Counted from the first letter of the stretch, positions 12,897-26,700 are shown. The stretch: DNA of 64,000 nucleotides from Inia geoffrensis (GCA_036417435.1 CM070902.1:139489886-139553885), one strand, 5' to 3'. Made by a program: numbers and translations. Notes: generated from the letters alone by a model not told the origin.

Positions 12897-14437
12897 GTAT
12901 GTCCCCACCTCCCAAAGGGTCCGACCACCCTGCCAGCCCTGTACGTTTTATGTGAAATTCAAATGCCATCACTAAGTGCATTTCATCTTTGAAGTATTAA
13001 ATGCTTCTAAGTGCCATTTTTATACTGAGAGGTAGAAACATTTTATTTAGCAAATGAAATAAAGCCAGTACTATGTACGACGTAGGTAATTTGCTTCTCA
13101 TCTTTGCTAACCAGGTGGCGTAGTTGTTTGGCTTTGCCTGGAATGTTTCCCAAACATTTGTTTACATGAAAGGTGGGCCATGAAGCTCCTGGGGGCTTCG
13201 GCCTGTGCACTTCCCCCGTGCCCTGTGTGGCCGACACTGCTCCCTGGCCCTTGTCCTCCCTCTCCCATCCTCTGCAGCCTCCCACCCAGTACCAGAGGCT
13301 CATTTGTCTTGTCACGTGGTTGCCCCTGAAAGTCAGTCTTCCAGCAAGAAGGGTGAGGCCAGACAGACTGCCTCCCACTTAGTAGATCAAATTTTACACA
13401 CAGGCCCAGTGTGTGAAAACCCAGAAAAATAGCATCCTCATCAAAGGCGGCCTTCCGCCTCATCTCCAGCCCCACCTGACAGTCTCAGGTGGGCGCAAGT
13501 TCCCTGGAACTCAGAAAACTCTTACAGATAAGCACCCAGAAAGATAAAGAACACCAAGGCGGCCGCCTGATCTCGACTTGAGATATCACAGCTGTCAGTT
13601 CTTCAGCCAGTAACTTAATGTTATTTTAATGGTGCCTTCGGCATTTAATATTTATACATGTCCTCAGTAGTGGCAGGTTACGTAGTGAGGCTTTGGAAAA
13701 GCGGCTGCTTTTGGCTAATTACGAGGCACCATGGAGCATACACCCAGCTCTGTGCTGTGAAACTGGGGATAGGAACTAATAAAGGCTCTGTTTACCCACC
13801 ACCAAGTGAGGCTGTCAAGTATAGGGACTGCGCCACATTTAGGAAAGGGTTTTGGTTGCCTGGATGTCAGAGGAATACAAATGTTTATGAGAGTGCTCAG
13901 CAGTAGCAGAATGATTAGATGGCCGGAGGGCAGAAAGAAACTGTATATACACATAAGAGCAAATGAATTGTTGCATTTCAAACCAAAGAGGAAAAAAACC
14001 TTCCCCTTCCTACTACTCCTGCCCCAGCAAAGAAAACCTAGTGCAGATAATATGGTAGGTTCAGAGGGGAGAGACTAGAACTGCCGGGGGATGCTGACAG
14101 CTGGGTTCAGATACAGATAGAGACATTTTTGGATTCTGTCTGCTTCCAGCGTGTTTAAAGGAGGTGGGGTGAGTCCTGGCTTCTGTAAGGCAATCACAGA
14201 ACCAAAATAAAAGTCTGATTGTGTGTCCCATGAGGCCATCTCCCTTATACACCATTGCCTTAGGGGATTTGCTTTTTAATTTTTCTATCTTGTTTTCTGT
14301 TTTTTTAAAAAATCACTGATCTTCTGGTGGAAAAAAAATGGTATTTGTTCATTGTAACAACTTAAGTAATGCTGAAAAATATAAAGATTTTCCAATTCTA
14401 CCACCTTGAAATAGCTACCATTAATACTGGGTGAACA

Positions 14438-14579
14438 GGACTTCCCTGGCCATCCAGTGGTTAAGACTCCGCGCTTCCATTGCAGGGGGTACGGGTTCAA
14501 TCCCTGCTCGGGGAACTAAGATTCCATATGCTGCACGGCGTGGCCAAAATTTTTTTTTAATTAAAAAATATATATATAT
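14438..14579 (+). repeat. Short CHR-type SINE
   Basis: Reads 'ggacttccctggccatccag', then 'ggttcaatccctgctcgggg', then 'aactaagattccatatgctg' and an A/T-rich tail. Flanking tgggtgaaca (14428-14437) and tgggtgagca (14580-14589) form an imperfect 10-bp target duplication. Confidence 0.85.
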
Positions 14580-14699
14580 TGGGTGAGCATCATCCCAGGC
14601 AGCTTCCTGTGCACACATACAGTTAGCAGGATGGATTGTGCGCTGGGCAGACAGGAGGTTAGAAAAATAAGGCTTTTGCAAATAAGAGGTTTTAGTGTA

Positions 14700-15460
14700 C
14701 TGCTTTTTAGTTTTATTTTTTAAGAAGCGTACAGTTCATTGGTTTTTAGTATAGTCACAAGGTTATAACCATCACCACTATCTAATTCCAGAACATTTTC
14801 ATCACCACAAAAACATAAGCCTGCATCCAATTACCAGTTTTGCCCCATTAACCCCTTTTACCCTAGGCAACTGCTAATCTACTGTCTGTCTCTATGGATT
14901 GGCCTAGTCTGGACATTTAAGATAAATGGACTCATATGATATGTGGCCTTTTGTGTCTGGCTTCTTTCACCTAGTGTCATGTTTTCAAAGTCCATCCATG
15001 TTGTGTCAGTACTTCATGCCTTTTTATGACTAAAGACTATCCCATCGTGTGGATAGAACCACATTTTGTCTACCATTCATCAGTAAGTGGACACTTGTGT
15101 TGTTTCCTGTTTTTGGCTCTTATGAATAATGCTGCTGTGAACATATATGTACAGGGTTTAGTTGGCGCATATGTTTTCAAATTTCTTGGGGCTGTACCTA
15201 TAGGAATGGAATCTCTGGGTCATGTGGTAATTGTATGTTTAACGTTTTGAGGACCTGCCGGACTGTTTTCCAAATGGGCTGCACCATTTTACAGTCCCGT
15301 CAGCAGTGTGTGAGGGTTCCAGTTTCTCCACATCCCCGCCAGCCCTTGTAATTGTCCTGCTTTTTGATTGTAGTCATCCTAGTAGGTGTAAAATAGTAGC
15401 TCATGGTGGACTGATTTGCATTTCCCTGATGACTAATTACATTGAGCGGCTTTTTTATTT
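14700..15460 (-). mobile_element. L1 fragment, antisense
   Basis: On the plus strand this is the reverse of the L1 ORF2 3' end and 3' UTR. It includes phrases such as 'ccagtttctccacatccccg' and 'aatgctgctgtgaacatata', which are characteristic of antisense mammalian L1. It is a truncated, diverged copy. The 74-codon plus-strand frame at 15026-15250 is a shadow of this repeat. Confidence 0.85.
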
Positions 15461-18400
15461 TTAGAGTCTACTGTAAAATGTAACACATAAATGTGTTATA
15501 ATTATTTTTTACTGAATTTGACAGAGGGATCCAAGTAGGCCTTAGGTTTTAGAAACCCTGTGAGGCAGAACGACTCTGGTTACACTGGTTACTGGTGTTT
15601 CCTCTGACAGAACTGGAAGAGGTCCTACTAGTGACTGAATAACCAGGAGACGAGAAAGAAAGTTGACTGAGAAAATGACTCCTAAGGATGACAGATACGC
15701 AGAAAGAGTCATCCTGCCCTGAGAACGTTCTGAACTCCAAAGACTCTCCCACTTTACGTCTAGTTTATTATTAATCCACCTCTTGCCATCCGGCTCTCCC
15801 TTCCATGATTGTCCATTATTTTCATCCCTGACACATTTCACTGCACCTTCCCCCCAGGTGTCCCATCAGTGCTTCTGAGGTTTACAAACCTCATCCCCTC
15901 AGCTCCCTGGGCCCCAGGGGAGTTAAGAGGTTGCTGCCATGAGGCAGCCCTGTGTTTCAGAAACAGAAACTCAAAGATTATTTATCACCATGAGCAAACT
16001 CCTGGTAACTGTAGACAAAAGCACCCAGGCTCCTCTCACAAGATCTGGTTCTGTCTAATGAGGTAGCCCCCGTCTCCTCCCCTCGCCAAGGACAGAGCAC
16101 AGCAGACTCCCACCTGCAGAATCACAACACCCCTGCAGCTAGCATGCCAGGGTCCTGAGCCTCTGGGGACAGGGAGGCCCCGGGCGTTGTCCAGACTGCT
16201 GGCCAGCCAGGCCCCAGGGGAAGTCACCCCAGATGCCTACGTGTCTCCTCTGTGCGAGCCTGGAGTAGGTGCAGACGGTCCACTGTCTCCCAGGGATTGT
16301 CCCTCTAGTGCTTCCTGTGGGACCAGGCTGGACTGGGATTCCACAGAGATGGAAGTCGAATTTTAACATGCGAGTGTGCCATTTAAGCAATTCCCTCTTG
16401 TCTACTTTGGGGTCTACTTTAAACAGAAATCACCAAAAACCTTTTAATGTAGAAAATGTTACATCGAGCAGTAAAACTTATGAATGATTTGATGTCTTTT
16501 TCTCCGTTTTAGGGCATCAGTTCTTTGCACATTTTCCTGTGCCCTGCTTCTCTTAAGGGCCTCGATTGACATCTGTGCCTTTCTAGAAGAATGACCTTTC
16601 ACGATACTTGCCTTTGCCCAGAGGGGCCCCCTGTCTGTCACCGCTCCCTCCCTGCCCTCTCCCTGGAACAGGTCTTTCCGCCACCCTCTGACCCTGGAAG
16701 CCCCAAACAGGCAGGGACAGGCCAGGAGCCTGTGTGCTCTCCTTTTGTCCTTCCCTCCAGATTCTTTAAAAATAGCTTTAGCTAGAGGAATGGTTGGGTA
16801 GTAGTTAGGAGGGCGTGTGCTCGGTCACCAGGAACCGAAGCCTGAGTTTCCGCCCCATGCATCAGAGCCGGCTTCGGTGGTCAGGGTGTGATCGGGGGTC
16901 CCCAGCTTGCGGTACTCCCTACCCCGGTGGCCATTTGTTAACCCAGATGACCGGCCCTGCGCCAGGACCCCCTTGTGATGTGGTCTGTCTTGGGTGAGCA
17001 GCAGCAGGCCTGGGAGGAGCACGCCTGGCCAGAAACAATTGCACTTCGATAGCACGTCCCAGGGTGGTGATTAAACACAGACAAAAGCTGAGGATTTATG
17101 CCGCAGCGGGAGGCTGGCAAGCACAGAGCCATGATGTCTGCAGCCAGGAGGCCAGGGGAGGCCGCAGTCTGGCCTGGAAGCGGCCGGGCCCCCTTTAGTG
17201 GCTCCCGCCCTGCTGGGCTACAGCCAGGAGGGCACAATCTGTGCCTTAAATAGGAACAAGCAGAGGATTGGATTCTGGAATCCACCGTGTCAGCCCAGGG
17301 GTGCTAATTTGGGAAGTAAGCTGATGTGCTCTAACTCTGGGAGTGGGAGAACCCTGCAGCCACTGGGCATTTGCTCCTGGAGGCTACTGACGTGTGCTTC
17401 CCTAGGTCACTCCTTGGTGCCCCTCCCCACCCTCTCAGGGAGCAGCCAACCTCTGTGCATGTAAAAGCATCGTCCCAGCATTGTCCTGCTTTTCCTTCTG
17501 AAAGGGGTGGTTTGGCCTCGGTCCCTGACTGCCTCAGTTGCCTTTATTCTTGTTATTTTGGCCCAAGCAGATGCAACCAGTGTTTGGGCTGGATACACAT
17601 TTGAAGAATTGAGTTGGAGGCACTCATGTTCAGTATTTTTCTAAGAGCGGGGACAGGTCTGCGTACGTGGCCAGGGCTGTGTGGTGGTCGCCAGAGTGTG
17701 CCCTGTAGGTGCGCTTTCGGAAGGATGCCCCAGAGACGCCTCTGGGCCACAGTCACCGTGGGCGCCCGACGGCCAAGCTGAAGGCACACTGCTCCGGGCA
17801 GAGGGGCTCCTGGCTGGAAAGTGCTCAGTGCTAACTGCTGGCTGAGATGGAGGCTAACGGGATCCCCTGCCCTTCCAGCTCATGCTAGAGAGACAGGCAC
17901 TGTGGAAAACTGCCCTGGGACACCCCTTCTTTACAAATGTCTTCCTTTTTTCCAACTTTATTAAGTTTGGGAATTGGTTATCTTTTTAAGTAGAAAAATA
18001 CCCACACCGTCAACTGCTAATTATCCTAGCCAGCTTCGGGGCCACATCCACCTGTGGGGATGGACGTGGTAAGCCTTGGGCCCCAAGGATTTCGTTATTT
18101 TCCATTCTGTATCTTCATTATGGGCCCCTCTCTCGCCCCCTCCCCGAAAAAACTCCTGTTTCCCGGCAGAGGCCAAGTTCTCATGACCCCCTCTAAGCGC
18201 AGTGGTTCCCTCTTGCAGCCCGTGTGGCCCCATCCTTCACCAACATGTCACCGCAATTAATTAATTCAGTGGCACTCCCGTCAGCAGGGGCCCTGTGAGT
18301 GATCATCTTCTCACACTCCCCGCCCTCCCTGCTGTGCCCTTGGTGTCGGCAAGTGGGGACGACCCGCCTCTGCCAGCGTCTCCACTGGCAGGGTCTCGGG

Positions 18401-18535
18401 CTCTGTTCTGAGGGCGCAGCTCAGCGCGGGCAGGCCCCGGGAGTGTCTGCATGCAGCTGGGAATCCACTGACTGCTCTTCCACCCCAGCAAGTGGAGCTG
18501 GCAGAAGAGCTGACCCCGCCCCTCTCCACCCGCAG

Positions 18536-18670
18536 GTGTTTCGGGAACTGTGGAGGAGTAAGGGCAAGACCCCAGCACAGATGGTTGCAGAAAAGAAGCT
18601 TGAACTGATGCAGGATGCAGAGGCGCTGGAGGAGCTCTGCCGCTCCACGCTGGAGGCACATCCTCAAGTG
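18536..18670 (+). CDS. GATB: GATB coding exon (tail domain)
   Basis: A 135-nt phase 0/0 exon of 45 codons between acceptor cacccgcag and donor gtactt. It reads [20 protein letters not shown] and then [20 protein letters not shown] to AHPQV. This is the core of the YqeY-like tail: a helix with the V-F-x-E/R-L-W pattern, a K-T-P turn, a segment M-V-A-E-K-K-L-E-L, and a second helix ending in a conserved H-P-x-V. The donor gtactt is weaker than usual at +4 and +5 but keeps GT. Compared with the human protein as I remember it, changes are conservative (mainly K/R, E/Q). Confidence 0.95.
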
Positions 18671-20028
18671 GTACTTAGCCCCTCGGGGGAAGGGGGTCTT
18701 CACGCACAGCGGCAGGTGGGCAGGGGGTCGCCGGCAGAGGCCCAGGGCCAGGGCCACCTGAGGACTCAGCCAGGAGCCCCTCTGCTTCTCCCTCTTACAG
18801 CCCAGTGGTGCTTCCTAATAATGGTTGGCCCGGTTTCATCAATAATCCCCCAGTTATTTTTGTCAGTTTTAAGCTAGAATCAAGAGATGAAATTAGGTGA
18901 CTATTGGAAAAATACAGCTTTTCCTAGAAGGAAAATCCCCCCCTGGAGCTTAATCTCATGGAGTTTCAGTTGAAGCGGGTGTTAGCAAGTTTCGACCTCC
19001 CAGGCCTGCGGCCCTCTCCCAAGGTTGCCGAGCTCTGCTTTGTAAGAGGACCTATCAGGAAGCAGCAGGCAGCACTGCACAGGGACAGAGACAGGGAAAC
19101 ACTTCAGTTCCGTGCCTTTGATAGCTGGGAAGAAAGGCAGAAGGGAAAATTATTTGTAAATTACAGAGAAAATCCTTGACAGGAACATAGCTGGAAATCA
19201 AGTCATTCTGTGTTCTGAGCGTAGAACAAAATAGAAGAGCTAAAATGAGGAGCATCCCTCCCTCCCCAAGTTTAATCATATTGTCCAGAGATATTTTTCA
19301 GTGGGGAAAAAAATTGCTAGCATCCCTTTCAGAATGATACCACCTGCCCATCAGCTTGCAGGGACACTAACAGCTCTGTAAAGAGCTCTCGATAAGGAAA
19401 ATGAGCTTGTGCAGAGTCTGGGCAATCTCCATCTTCCAGCCTCATCTGGAGTGACTGATAAAGACACACTTTTAGTTTCAGACTCCGAATGCAGCACCGC
19501 GCGCAGACACTCGCAGACGCTGTTGCTGATCAGAAGCAGGAGGTCGGGCGGGTGGCCCTGACGCGGTGGCTGTTTGACAGGCACTCAGCGCCCCCTGCCC
19601 TGGCCCTTCCAGCCTGCCAGCCAGGCACTCCCCCACCCAGATGCTCGGGGAGCGTTGCCATCTCGTGGCTTTGTCTTCTAGCAAACGAGCTTCTTGGCAG
19701 GGAGTGGGGGGAGGAGAGCCCGCTGAGCCCCCGGAGGGTCAGGGGGCTTCACGATCCGGCACCCGGGTCCTGTGCACCGGCTCCTCAGCTGTGACACGTC
19801 ACAGTCCTCCTCACTCCCTTCGAATCAGGAGGCGGGGTAGCAGACACCTCCTTTGCCAGGAGCCCAGAAACCTCCTCCGAAGGTCACTGCCTCCCCTTTT
19901 TCCTTTTCTCATTCTATGTCTAATACAGAAAAAAGAAACTGAATTTAAGTTTCCATAAACATAAACTTGATTTAAGATTTTTAGGCGAGAGCCTCTATTT
20001 TCTCCTCTAAAATAATTTGTGTTTAAAG
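18671..20028 (+). other. GATB: GATB last intron
   Basis: About 1.36 kb with no recognisable repeat. The part 19480-19760 is GC-rich. The acceptor preceding the last exon, 'ttgtgtttaaag', has a modest pyrimidine tract but a correct AG at 20027-20028. Confidence 0.8.
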
Positions 20029-20157
20029 GTCACAGATGTAAAGAAGGGAAACCCCAGGGCCATAAACAAACTGATTGGGTTGGTCCGAAGAGCGACTCTC
20101 GGCCGAGCAGATCCGACGGTGATAAAGGAGGTGCTGGAGAGGCAGCTGTCGTCGTGA
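20029..20157 (+). CDS. GATB: GATB terminal coding exon with TGA stop
   Basis: A 129-nt exon: 42 codons plus TGA at 20155-20157. It reads [20 protein letters not shown] and then [22 protein letters not shown]. The pattern [12 protein letters not shown](R/K)-(R/K)-A-T-x-x-R-A-D-P is the diagnostic last helix pair of the GatB tail (in bacteria G-x-V-M-K-x-T-x-G-x-A-x-P). This frame overlaps a different 61-codon plus-strand frame that begins with ATG at 20019; that one is a shadow. The C-terminus ends LSS, slightly different from my memory of the human LSL ending. Confidence 0.95.
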   Translation, partial: VTDVKKGNPRAINKLIGLVRRATLGRADPTVIKEVLERQLSS

Positions 20158-20660
20158 CGGGTTCGGGTCCCCCTGCCACGGCCGGGCTGGAGCCTGTGCA
20201 CTGACGTCCTGGGCCCCAGCCAGACGCCCCGCCCGACCTGCGCCTTGAGGTGCCACCTCCACGCAGACCAGGCCTGGCGCCGTTGCTTCATCGACATCAC
20301 ACGCTTCCGGGGGAGGTGCAGCAGTGGTAGGAAACAGCACGTCCTAGTGCGCAGTGACGCCGAGCTCAGTGCCACATGCTGTTTCGGATACTGTCACCAC
20401 CCTAGGAAAACGTTTCATTCCGCAGGTCCCTCAACAAATATTTTTAAGCACATGCTGAGGGCCGGGCGTTGTTCAGGTGTTGGGGATTAGCCATGATGAC
20501 GAGACGCCGTGATCTGGATGCAGTATTTTGTTTGCGGCGCTCTCATTAGTCTTAGTACCAGGAATGTATTCTCCCATCCACTGAGTAAAAGTGATGTTGC
20601 CCATGCAATGCCCAGGGATCCCAGAAGGCAGAGGTCTGAGAATAAATGATTTTTGTGTGT
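20158..20660 (+). other. GATB: GATB 3' UTR (inferred)
   Basis: The sequence after the TGA is CpG-rich up to about 20390, for example around 'cgccccgcccgacctgcgcc', then becomes AT-rich. The length is inferred from the first poly(A) signal followed by a GT-rich stretch. No other gene is apparent here. Confidence 0.55.
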
Positions 20661-20671
20661 GTGTGTGTGGT
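20641..20671 (+). terminator. Candidate GATB poly(A) signal with GT-rich downstream element
   Basis: AATAAA at 20641-20646 is followed within 10 bp by a TGTGTGTGTGTGTGTGG run, a good match to a cleavage/polyadenylation site with a GU-rich downstream element. Two further AATAAA hexamers, at 20694-20699 and 20707-20712, are alternatives. It lies about 485 nt after the stop. Confidence 0.6.
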
Positions 20672-20719
20672 AAAAAAAGAACAGCAGTTTTCAAATAAAT
20701 TTAATGAATAAAATTTATA

Positions 20720-23700
20720 CGTAAACATCACATAAAAAATTAACTTACATGTCGAAGATTGTGCAGTGGACAAACCCCCCTCCCCACCCTCAGACCGAAA
20801 AGTTTTAAAAGGCGAAAAAAAAGCTGTAACATTAAACTGATTTGTTTTGCCTGGAAAGAATAAGATGGTAAGCTAGTAAATCAAAATCTTGACCTTTAAT
20901 GGTAACGGTGGTACAGTGAACAGTAGTCCACAGAGGCTGCGTTGCCCTCACCCCTGTTCTCGTGGCAATAATACTATTTCTCTGTCGCACTGGGGCACCC
21001 CTTTGTTCACTGCACGCCTTTGTTACCTCTGACTCACAACACTAAAGACCAGTTTTGCAAGTGCTGTTTTTTAAAAGCACACGTCAAATAAACTGTGACA
21101 TAAAAGAAAATCACTGGAGGCCCTGATTTTACACTGAATTCTCTCTTGTACTAACTAGAGTACAAACATTTCCATCATGAACGGTGCTCCAGTGGCAGCT
21201 GGGGACCCGGAGAAGAGTCACCAACATAGCAGATCATGGTTCCTGGTTGCAGACGATCGCTCAGGACTTCCCTAACTAGGAGTAAAGAGAGGACTGCCCC
21301 TCTTCCCAGCCAGAAAAGCAGGGACCGGTCATCTGGCTTATTTCAGACAAGCATGAAGAGGTAAGGTTTTTTTAAAAAACTAACTTTTTAAAAAATGAGT
21401 GACTTAGAAGTGTTAAGAGAATACGGTACGTTGCATCACCCAGGAAGCCGCATGCCCCTCGCGCATCCCGTTGCAGCACTGAAAACTCCTGGGCCTGACA
21501 GTAAAATTTTTTCATGACATCTCTTTTGGAGAGAGAAAGGCAGAGCCAGTCCCCACCCCCCACCCCGGGGCTCCTGAGTCCGGAATCTGACGGGATCATG
21601 ATTTTGTAAAAAATGATAAGATTCAGTTTTGTTTTACAAACTCCATTTTCACCAGAGGTCTGGCTTCTTGGTCATCAGCCCTTACAGAAAGCACTGGACG
21701 ATCTTTCCAGACCATTTTAAATCAAGGGCTTACTTAAGTGGGGTCTGGGAGGGGCGGGGGCAGCCAGATGAAGGCCATTTACCACCAATATCACGTCATA
21801 TGTAAACCGTCTTATGGACTGATCATTTCGGGAGAAAAATGTCGGGGGTAGAGGGAGGGCGAAATGGGTAAAGGGGGTCAACTATATGGTGGCAGACAGA
21901 AACTCAGCCTTTGATGGCGAATACACTGTAGTGTATGGAGAAGTCAAAATATAATGTTATACACGTGAAACATATAATGTTATAAACCAGTTACCTCAAC
22001 ACACAAAAAAGCACTTGATCTTTACAATGCTAACTGTCACCCGGCTCTGACAGTTGCTTGTTGTCTTGAAGGCCCACTTCTGAAATCCTAAAAATGAGAT
22101 TGTGTTGTTGTAACTGCTCATAGAAAGAAAAAAACATATCAAAGCACAGCTCAGATATCTTACCTGGAACCTGACTAGATATTCAAAATATATGTTTATC
22201 TAACACCCTAAGAAATTCACAAAGTATGGCTCTACCTGTAACTGGGCTTCAGTGAAATACAATTTTAAATACATTTTTGCATGAGTGTGAATTTAGTCTG
22301 GTTCTCTGTTTGCTATTCAGGGGGAAATCTCATTGAAATGTATGAGTTGGCACCACAGGTGAAGCCAGTGCCATCTGTCACTGGAGCCCACACACCTGGA
22401 GGCTGGGAGGGCAACGTGCTGGAAGACTGGCTCCCCCGGGTGCCCTGTGGCTTGAGGAGGAGGTTGGTTGGTCGGCTGGTTCTGGGGGGAGGGGAGGGGT
22501 GGCAGCCGCAGCACTCGGCATGCTACCTGGCACAGGATCCGTTTTTAGCAAAAGTTCATTAAGTTTATAAAGCAAACTTAATGGACAACCTTTTGTGGGA
22601 GTCCCTCTGTATGAGGGGTGGGTGCTGCCATCCACTAGGCTTTTAAACTCTGGGTCTAGGAAGGAGCATCTTGACTGTCCAGGCTTATGCATCAAGGTGA
22701 ACTTCTGTTCCCATCTTTTAAGATGTAGACAACCCAGGGAAAAAAAATTTGTCATTATTTATACCAAGTTAAGGATGTTTTTAGCTGAGCTCCCTCCCTC
22801 CCTTCTTTTTGGTAATTATGGCTAATCTGGAAGAAGGCTGTGAATTGTTTTCAAGTAAACAACACTCTCCTAGAGCTTTGCGTTGGTTGGTTAGTTCGAT
22901 ATATAGCTCACGGCCAGGACCCGCAATCCATATTGTATTTCTCATGTCTATTGCATTTAGCCGCTTTGTTTCAAGGATTCCACATGGGACTATTTGCAAA
23001 AAAGCCGCCAGGCCTATAGGGAAGGCCATGTTATTCTACCCACCACCAAAAGCAGCATGGAAATGGCGGCCATGCCTCTTCAGCAGATTTTAGACAAATT
23101 GCATTTGTGGATTATTTGTGAACAGAGCGGACCCTCGATGGTGAGATGGAAAGCGCTGATTGAAATCCTCTCTTGTTGTCTCCCTTAGTCAGACGTCTTA
23201 GCAAAAATCATTTAAGTAACATTGTCAACACCAAATAATCTCTCTTAAAATATCTGCAGGGCAAAATGGTACCTCGTTATAGGTGGGCCTTTTCTAGACT
23301 TGTCCCAGTAAAAAGTCAGCTGCTGCCCTAAGCAGCACAGACTTCTGCAGCCTCAGCTCCATGAAACGCATAATCTGGCCTAAGAGCTGCCATAACCCGT
23401 GTCAGGTTCGGAAAGCACACAGTAAATGTGAGGTTCCCCAAAGATGCCTGAAATATGTATGGAACGCATGCGGGCAGACCCTACTGGCGACCTTGTTCCT
23501 TGTGTGGGTGACAGGAACAAAATTCACAATGATGACAGGACAGGGAGGGGCATTCCCAGCTAAAATCGGCCCCTGTCTTAGGATTCCAAGTGCAGAGGCC
23601 AAAGAACTTTGCCCCTGTCCCTCTGGTCCCTACAAAGCCTCAACAAAAATCTTTCACTGAAGCCCCCGTTTATCCAGTTAATGAGCTGCCAGGATGATCT

Positions 23701-26700
23701 GTCCTCCAGAACAAGTAATGGCCTAATAAACGCCTGAACACAGGATTTACTGAGGCAAAATTATCCCGAAAACAATTCTTAGTCTTTTGAGAGCTCTTTC
23801 TAAAGCGATAGGTTTATGACGGTCATTCAAAAAGGAAAAAAAAAAGTCAACTCCATTTTCTTAAAATGTTTCCTCCGTGATGTAAGAAATGGGAGTATAA
23901 ACCAGTTTGACAGTGTTCTGTCTTAAGCTGTTATCTGATGGAGAATGAGTGTTGTGTGATTTACAGTCTGATGGCTGAAGCGAGAAGGGGCCGAGAATAT
24001 CTTCTTAACGACTTAAAGCGTTGTGGCCTCAGCTACAGAGGGCTGCTGTTCAGGAAGAGCTAGTACCGCAAAGCTGGCTGGGACGCGAGGTGAGCCACAA
24101 ATTACCTCGGCCTGGCCAGTGACTCAAAGTAGCACATGCAGTAATAGCTGTCCCGCAATAAAGTGTTTCATAAAAATGGCCAAGCGCGCCAGCCATTTCA
24201 GTAAATACACGGCTGGTAGTTAGCAATTGCATTGACCCATCCCTGCGTGAGAGCTGGGTGTGCGCTGCAGACATTCACCGTCACACCGGTGACACGTCCC
24301 ACCCCCGCCGGGGCCGCACTTCCCAAGGAGAGCAGCCCAGGCACACCGACCCACGTTCAGAACGGGCAGCCTACCCACAACCCCAAACTTCTGAACACAG
24401 CTGGAAACCCACCCACACTGACCCTGGCAACCAGGCTGATTCCAAGACATCAAAAACGACTTTCAACCCCGAGCACCATGGGCTGCCCAAAATGAACAGG
24501 TAACCTGAACAGTCACGTATCCTGTCTCTAGATTCTACTCATAAGAGGATGCTCTCCCGACAACACCCTGGAGCCAGGATGTCTTAATGGATTGAAAATC
24601 AACAACTGCATCAGACCTAAGTAAAAGCCACTTGATGAGGAAAAGGTACCCCTGAGGACCGGCGGAAGAAGTGAATGCGTCCTCCCTACACGTGACAGAG
24701 GCATCGATTCCAACCCCAGCTCGTCAAAGTATTTTACTAAGTCAAACGGGGACCGTTTCACAATTCCTCTAAATACCGGGGAAGGAAAGGCAGTACCTAC
24801 TAATAAAACCACATCTCTGGTTACTCCAGCAGTCCCATTTCATGTCTGGGAATCTGTAATTCACTCCATAAAACTGTATTTTAGGCTAAACTCGACCTGG
24901 AATCGCTTTAACATTTAAAAAACAAACGTTTTTAAACATTTGGCCACTTCCAAAAATCAGTTTTAAGTATCCCAGTGCTCTCCTATATTTTGAAGCACGA
25001 AATCCACTCCACCTAGAACTTTACGTCAGACTCTGAGTTATGAATCAAGGTGAAGGATGTGATGCTCCAGGAGCCCGTGACTCACCTCCGCTGCCCGGGG
25101 CCTCCAGGCTCGACACAGCGACGCCAACCTCAGGGGCTGCACCAAAGCCCGTGTCCACTGAGTCCGGGGGGCCTGTCGCGTGCAAAGGCATCCACGCACT
25201 GGCACATTTTAAAGCATGCCAAGTATCGTTCAAAAATCCTTCCCCAAACTCATCGCAAAAGAGATGTCTAAGGGTGTCACCTATTACTTTATGACTAGAA
25301 CATTCTACTTCATTACCGAGATATTTCCCATCAAGGAATTCCCATCGCCACCCCCTGCTGTTCAGTATCTCCCCATCTGCCTAGATCAATGTTCATTCCT
25401 CCAAACCCCCCAGGATTTGTTCTTCTCCTATTTTAGCTTCCTGTTTCTGCTGTGTTCCCTCTCGCATGTCCACACCGCCCCCAAACCATCCTTAACCTAA
25501 CCCACCTGGCTGTTCCCCTCAACTGCATGGGTTCACCAGTCCCCTAGGATATATTTCCAGGCCCATTTTCTGACTTCATTTTGAGAAACGCTGGACTCAG
25601 TACTCTGGTGGAGGGCTGCAGTGGTTTCAGAAACCTGAACCAGCGTCCACCTCCAAATACGTTGGGTTGTCATGTGGGTTTGCTACCAGCACCCCACCAT
25701 GGGAGTTAGTTAATTTTCCTGCCTCTCACCCCACACCGGTCATCTCTGTCCTCCTTTAAAGCAAATCTACTTTTTTTATAAGTACCTACTTAAAAAAATA
25801 CTCTTTCCAAGATGATGCCTTCCACAAAGGGGACTGTCGTTTTCTATAATAGAGCAACATGGACTCAAGGAGAAGAATCGACACCATCACCAGATACTGG
25901 AGAAACGTGGAAATCAGACCAGAAAGCTGAAGAATACGGCTCTCAGACGTGACTTTAGCTTCCTGTATACCTGGTGAGTCCAAACTGGAAGATAAATACT
26001 TGTGCAAAGCAAAGTTGGAGGATAATGCATTACAGCTGAAACTCATCTTCTCTTCCTCTCCCTCCATCTCTGAGCCACTGACTTTTCCAGTAGAGACACT
26101 TATGCAAATACAAGTGGATGTCGGGAAGCCAAGAGCAGGCCAGTCCGCTGGGCCTCGTGCATTCTGGCTGCTGCACCGCAGCCGGGCAAACCATCTTTCA
26201 AGACAGACAAGTTTGAAGTCAGAAACGTACAACGAATCACTATCTTTGGTTCCTTGCCTAGACTTGCAAGCGCCGGGAAGCTGGACTCCTGAGAGCCACC
26301 CAGCCCCGGCCAGAGCTCCTGAGGCTTCATTCCAGGACTGGCTCGCTCGCTTCAAGATCCCTGAAACACAAAAGGCAGCCTCGGCTCTGCAGCGTCTCAG
26401 GTGTGCTTCTCTCCTCCACGCCCTTCCTGTACTAGGGCCTGATTGATTAAAACCAAACCAGTGCTCCTGAGGCACTACCACCAGCCTTGTGACTGCCCCC
26501 GGGGCTCAGCAAGATGCCCACAGAAAGGACAGAGAGACCCGGGGCTTCCAATTTCCTTCCAAATGTGGGGGGCAGGGAGGGGGGGGTCATCCTGCTTACG
26601 TGCCTCTACACCTGCCCACAGTACAGGAGAGTGGAATCTAATATCCATGAATATCATCAGTCGTTCATTGTCTCGTTCTTTTTTAGCCCACAATTAATTA

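Larger units (their letters stand above)
12897..18535 (+). other. GATB: GATB intron
   Basis: About 5.6 kb. It holds a short CHR-type SINE (14438-14579) and about 750 bp of antisense L1 (14700-15460). The remaining stretches, 12900-14430 and 15500-18530, show no clear repeat or exon. The acceptor is ctctccacccgcag, ending at 18535. Confidence 0.8.
5562..20157 (+). other. GATB: GATB gene, 3' part: four coding exons
   Basis: The four exons (134, 79, 135 and 129 nt) sum to 477 nt, that is 158 codons plus a TGA stop. All acceptors are AG and all donors GT, and phases match at every junction. The human protein is about 557 residues from memory, so this is roughly the last quarter: the GatB/YqeY tail domain. 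The catalytic N-terminal cradle that uses ATP and ammonia is encoded upstream of the window. The gene is convergent with FHIP1A, the same order I recall for human chromosome 4q31. Confidence 0.95.

Noticed and set aside
20019..20204. 61-codon plus-strand frame with ATG overlapping the GATB last exon
   Set aside because: Wrong frame. The true exon frame starts at 20029 and matches the GatB tail ending at TGA 20155-20157.
25786..26481. Minus-strand open frame of 231 codons, with an overlapping plus-strand frame of 165 codons, in the intergenic region
   Set aside because: Two opposite open frames over the same DNA, neither with a domain; best explained by low stop density. A conservation test would settle it.
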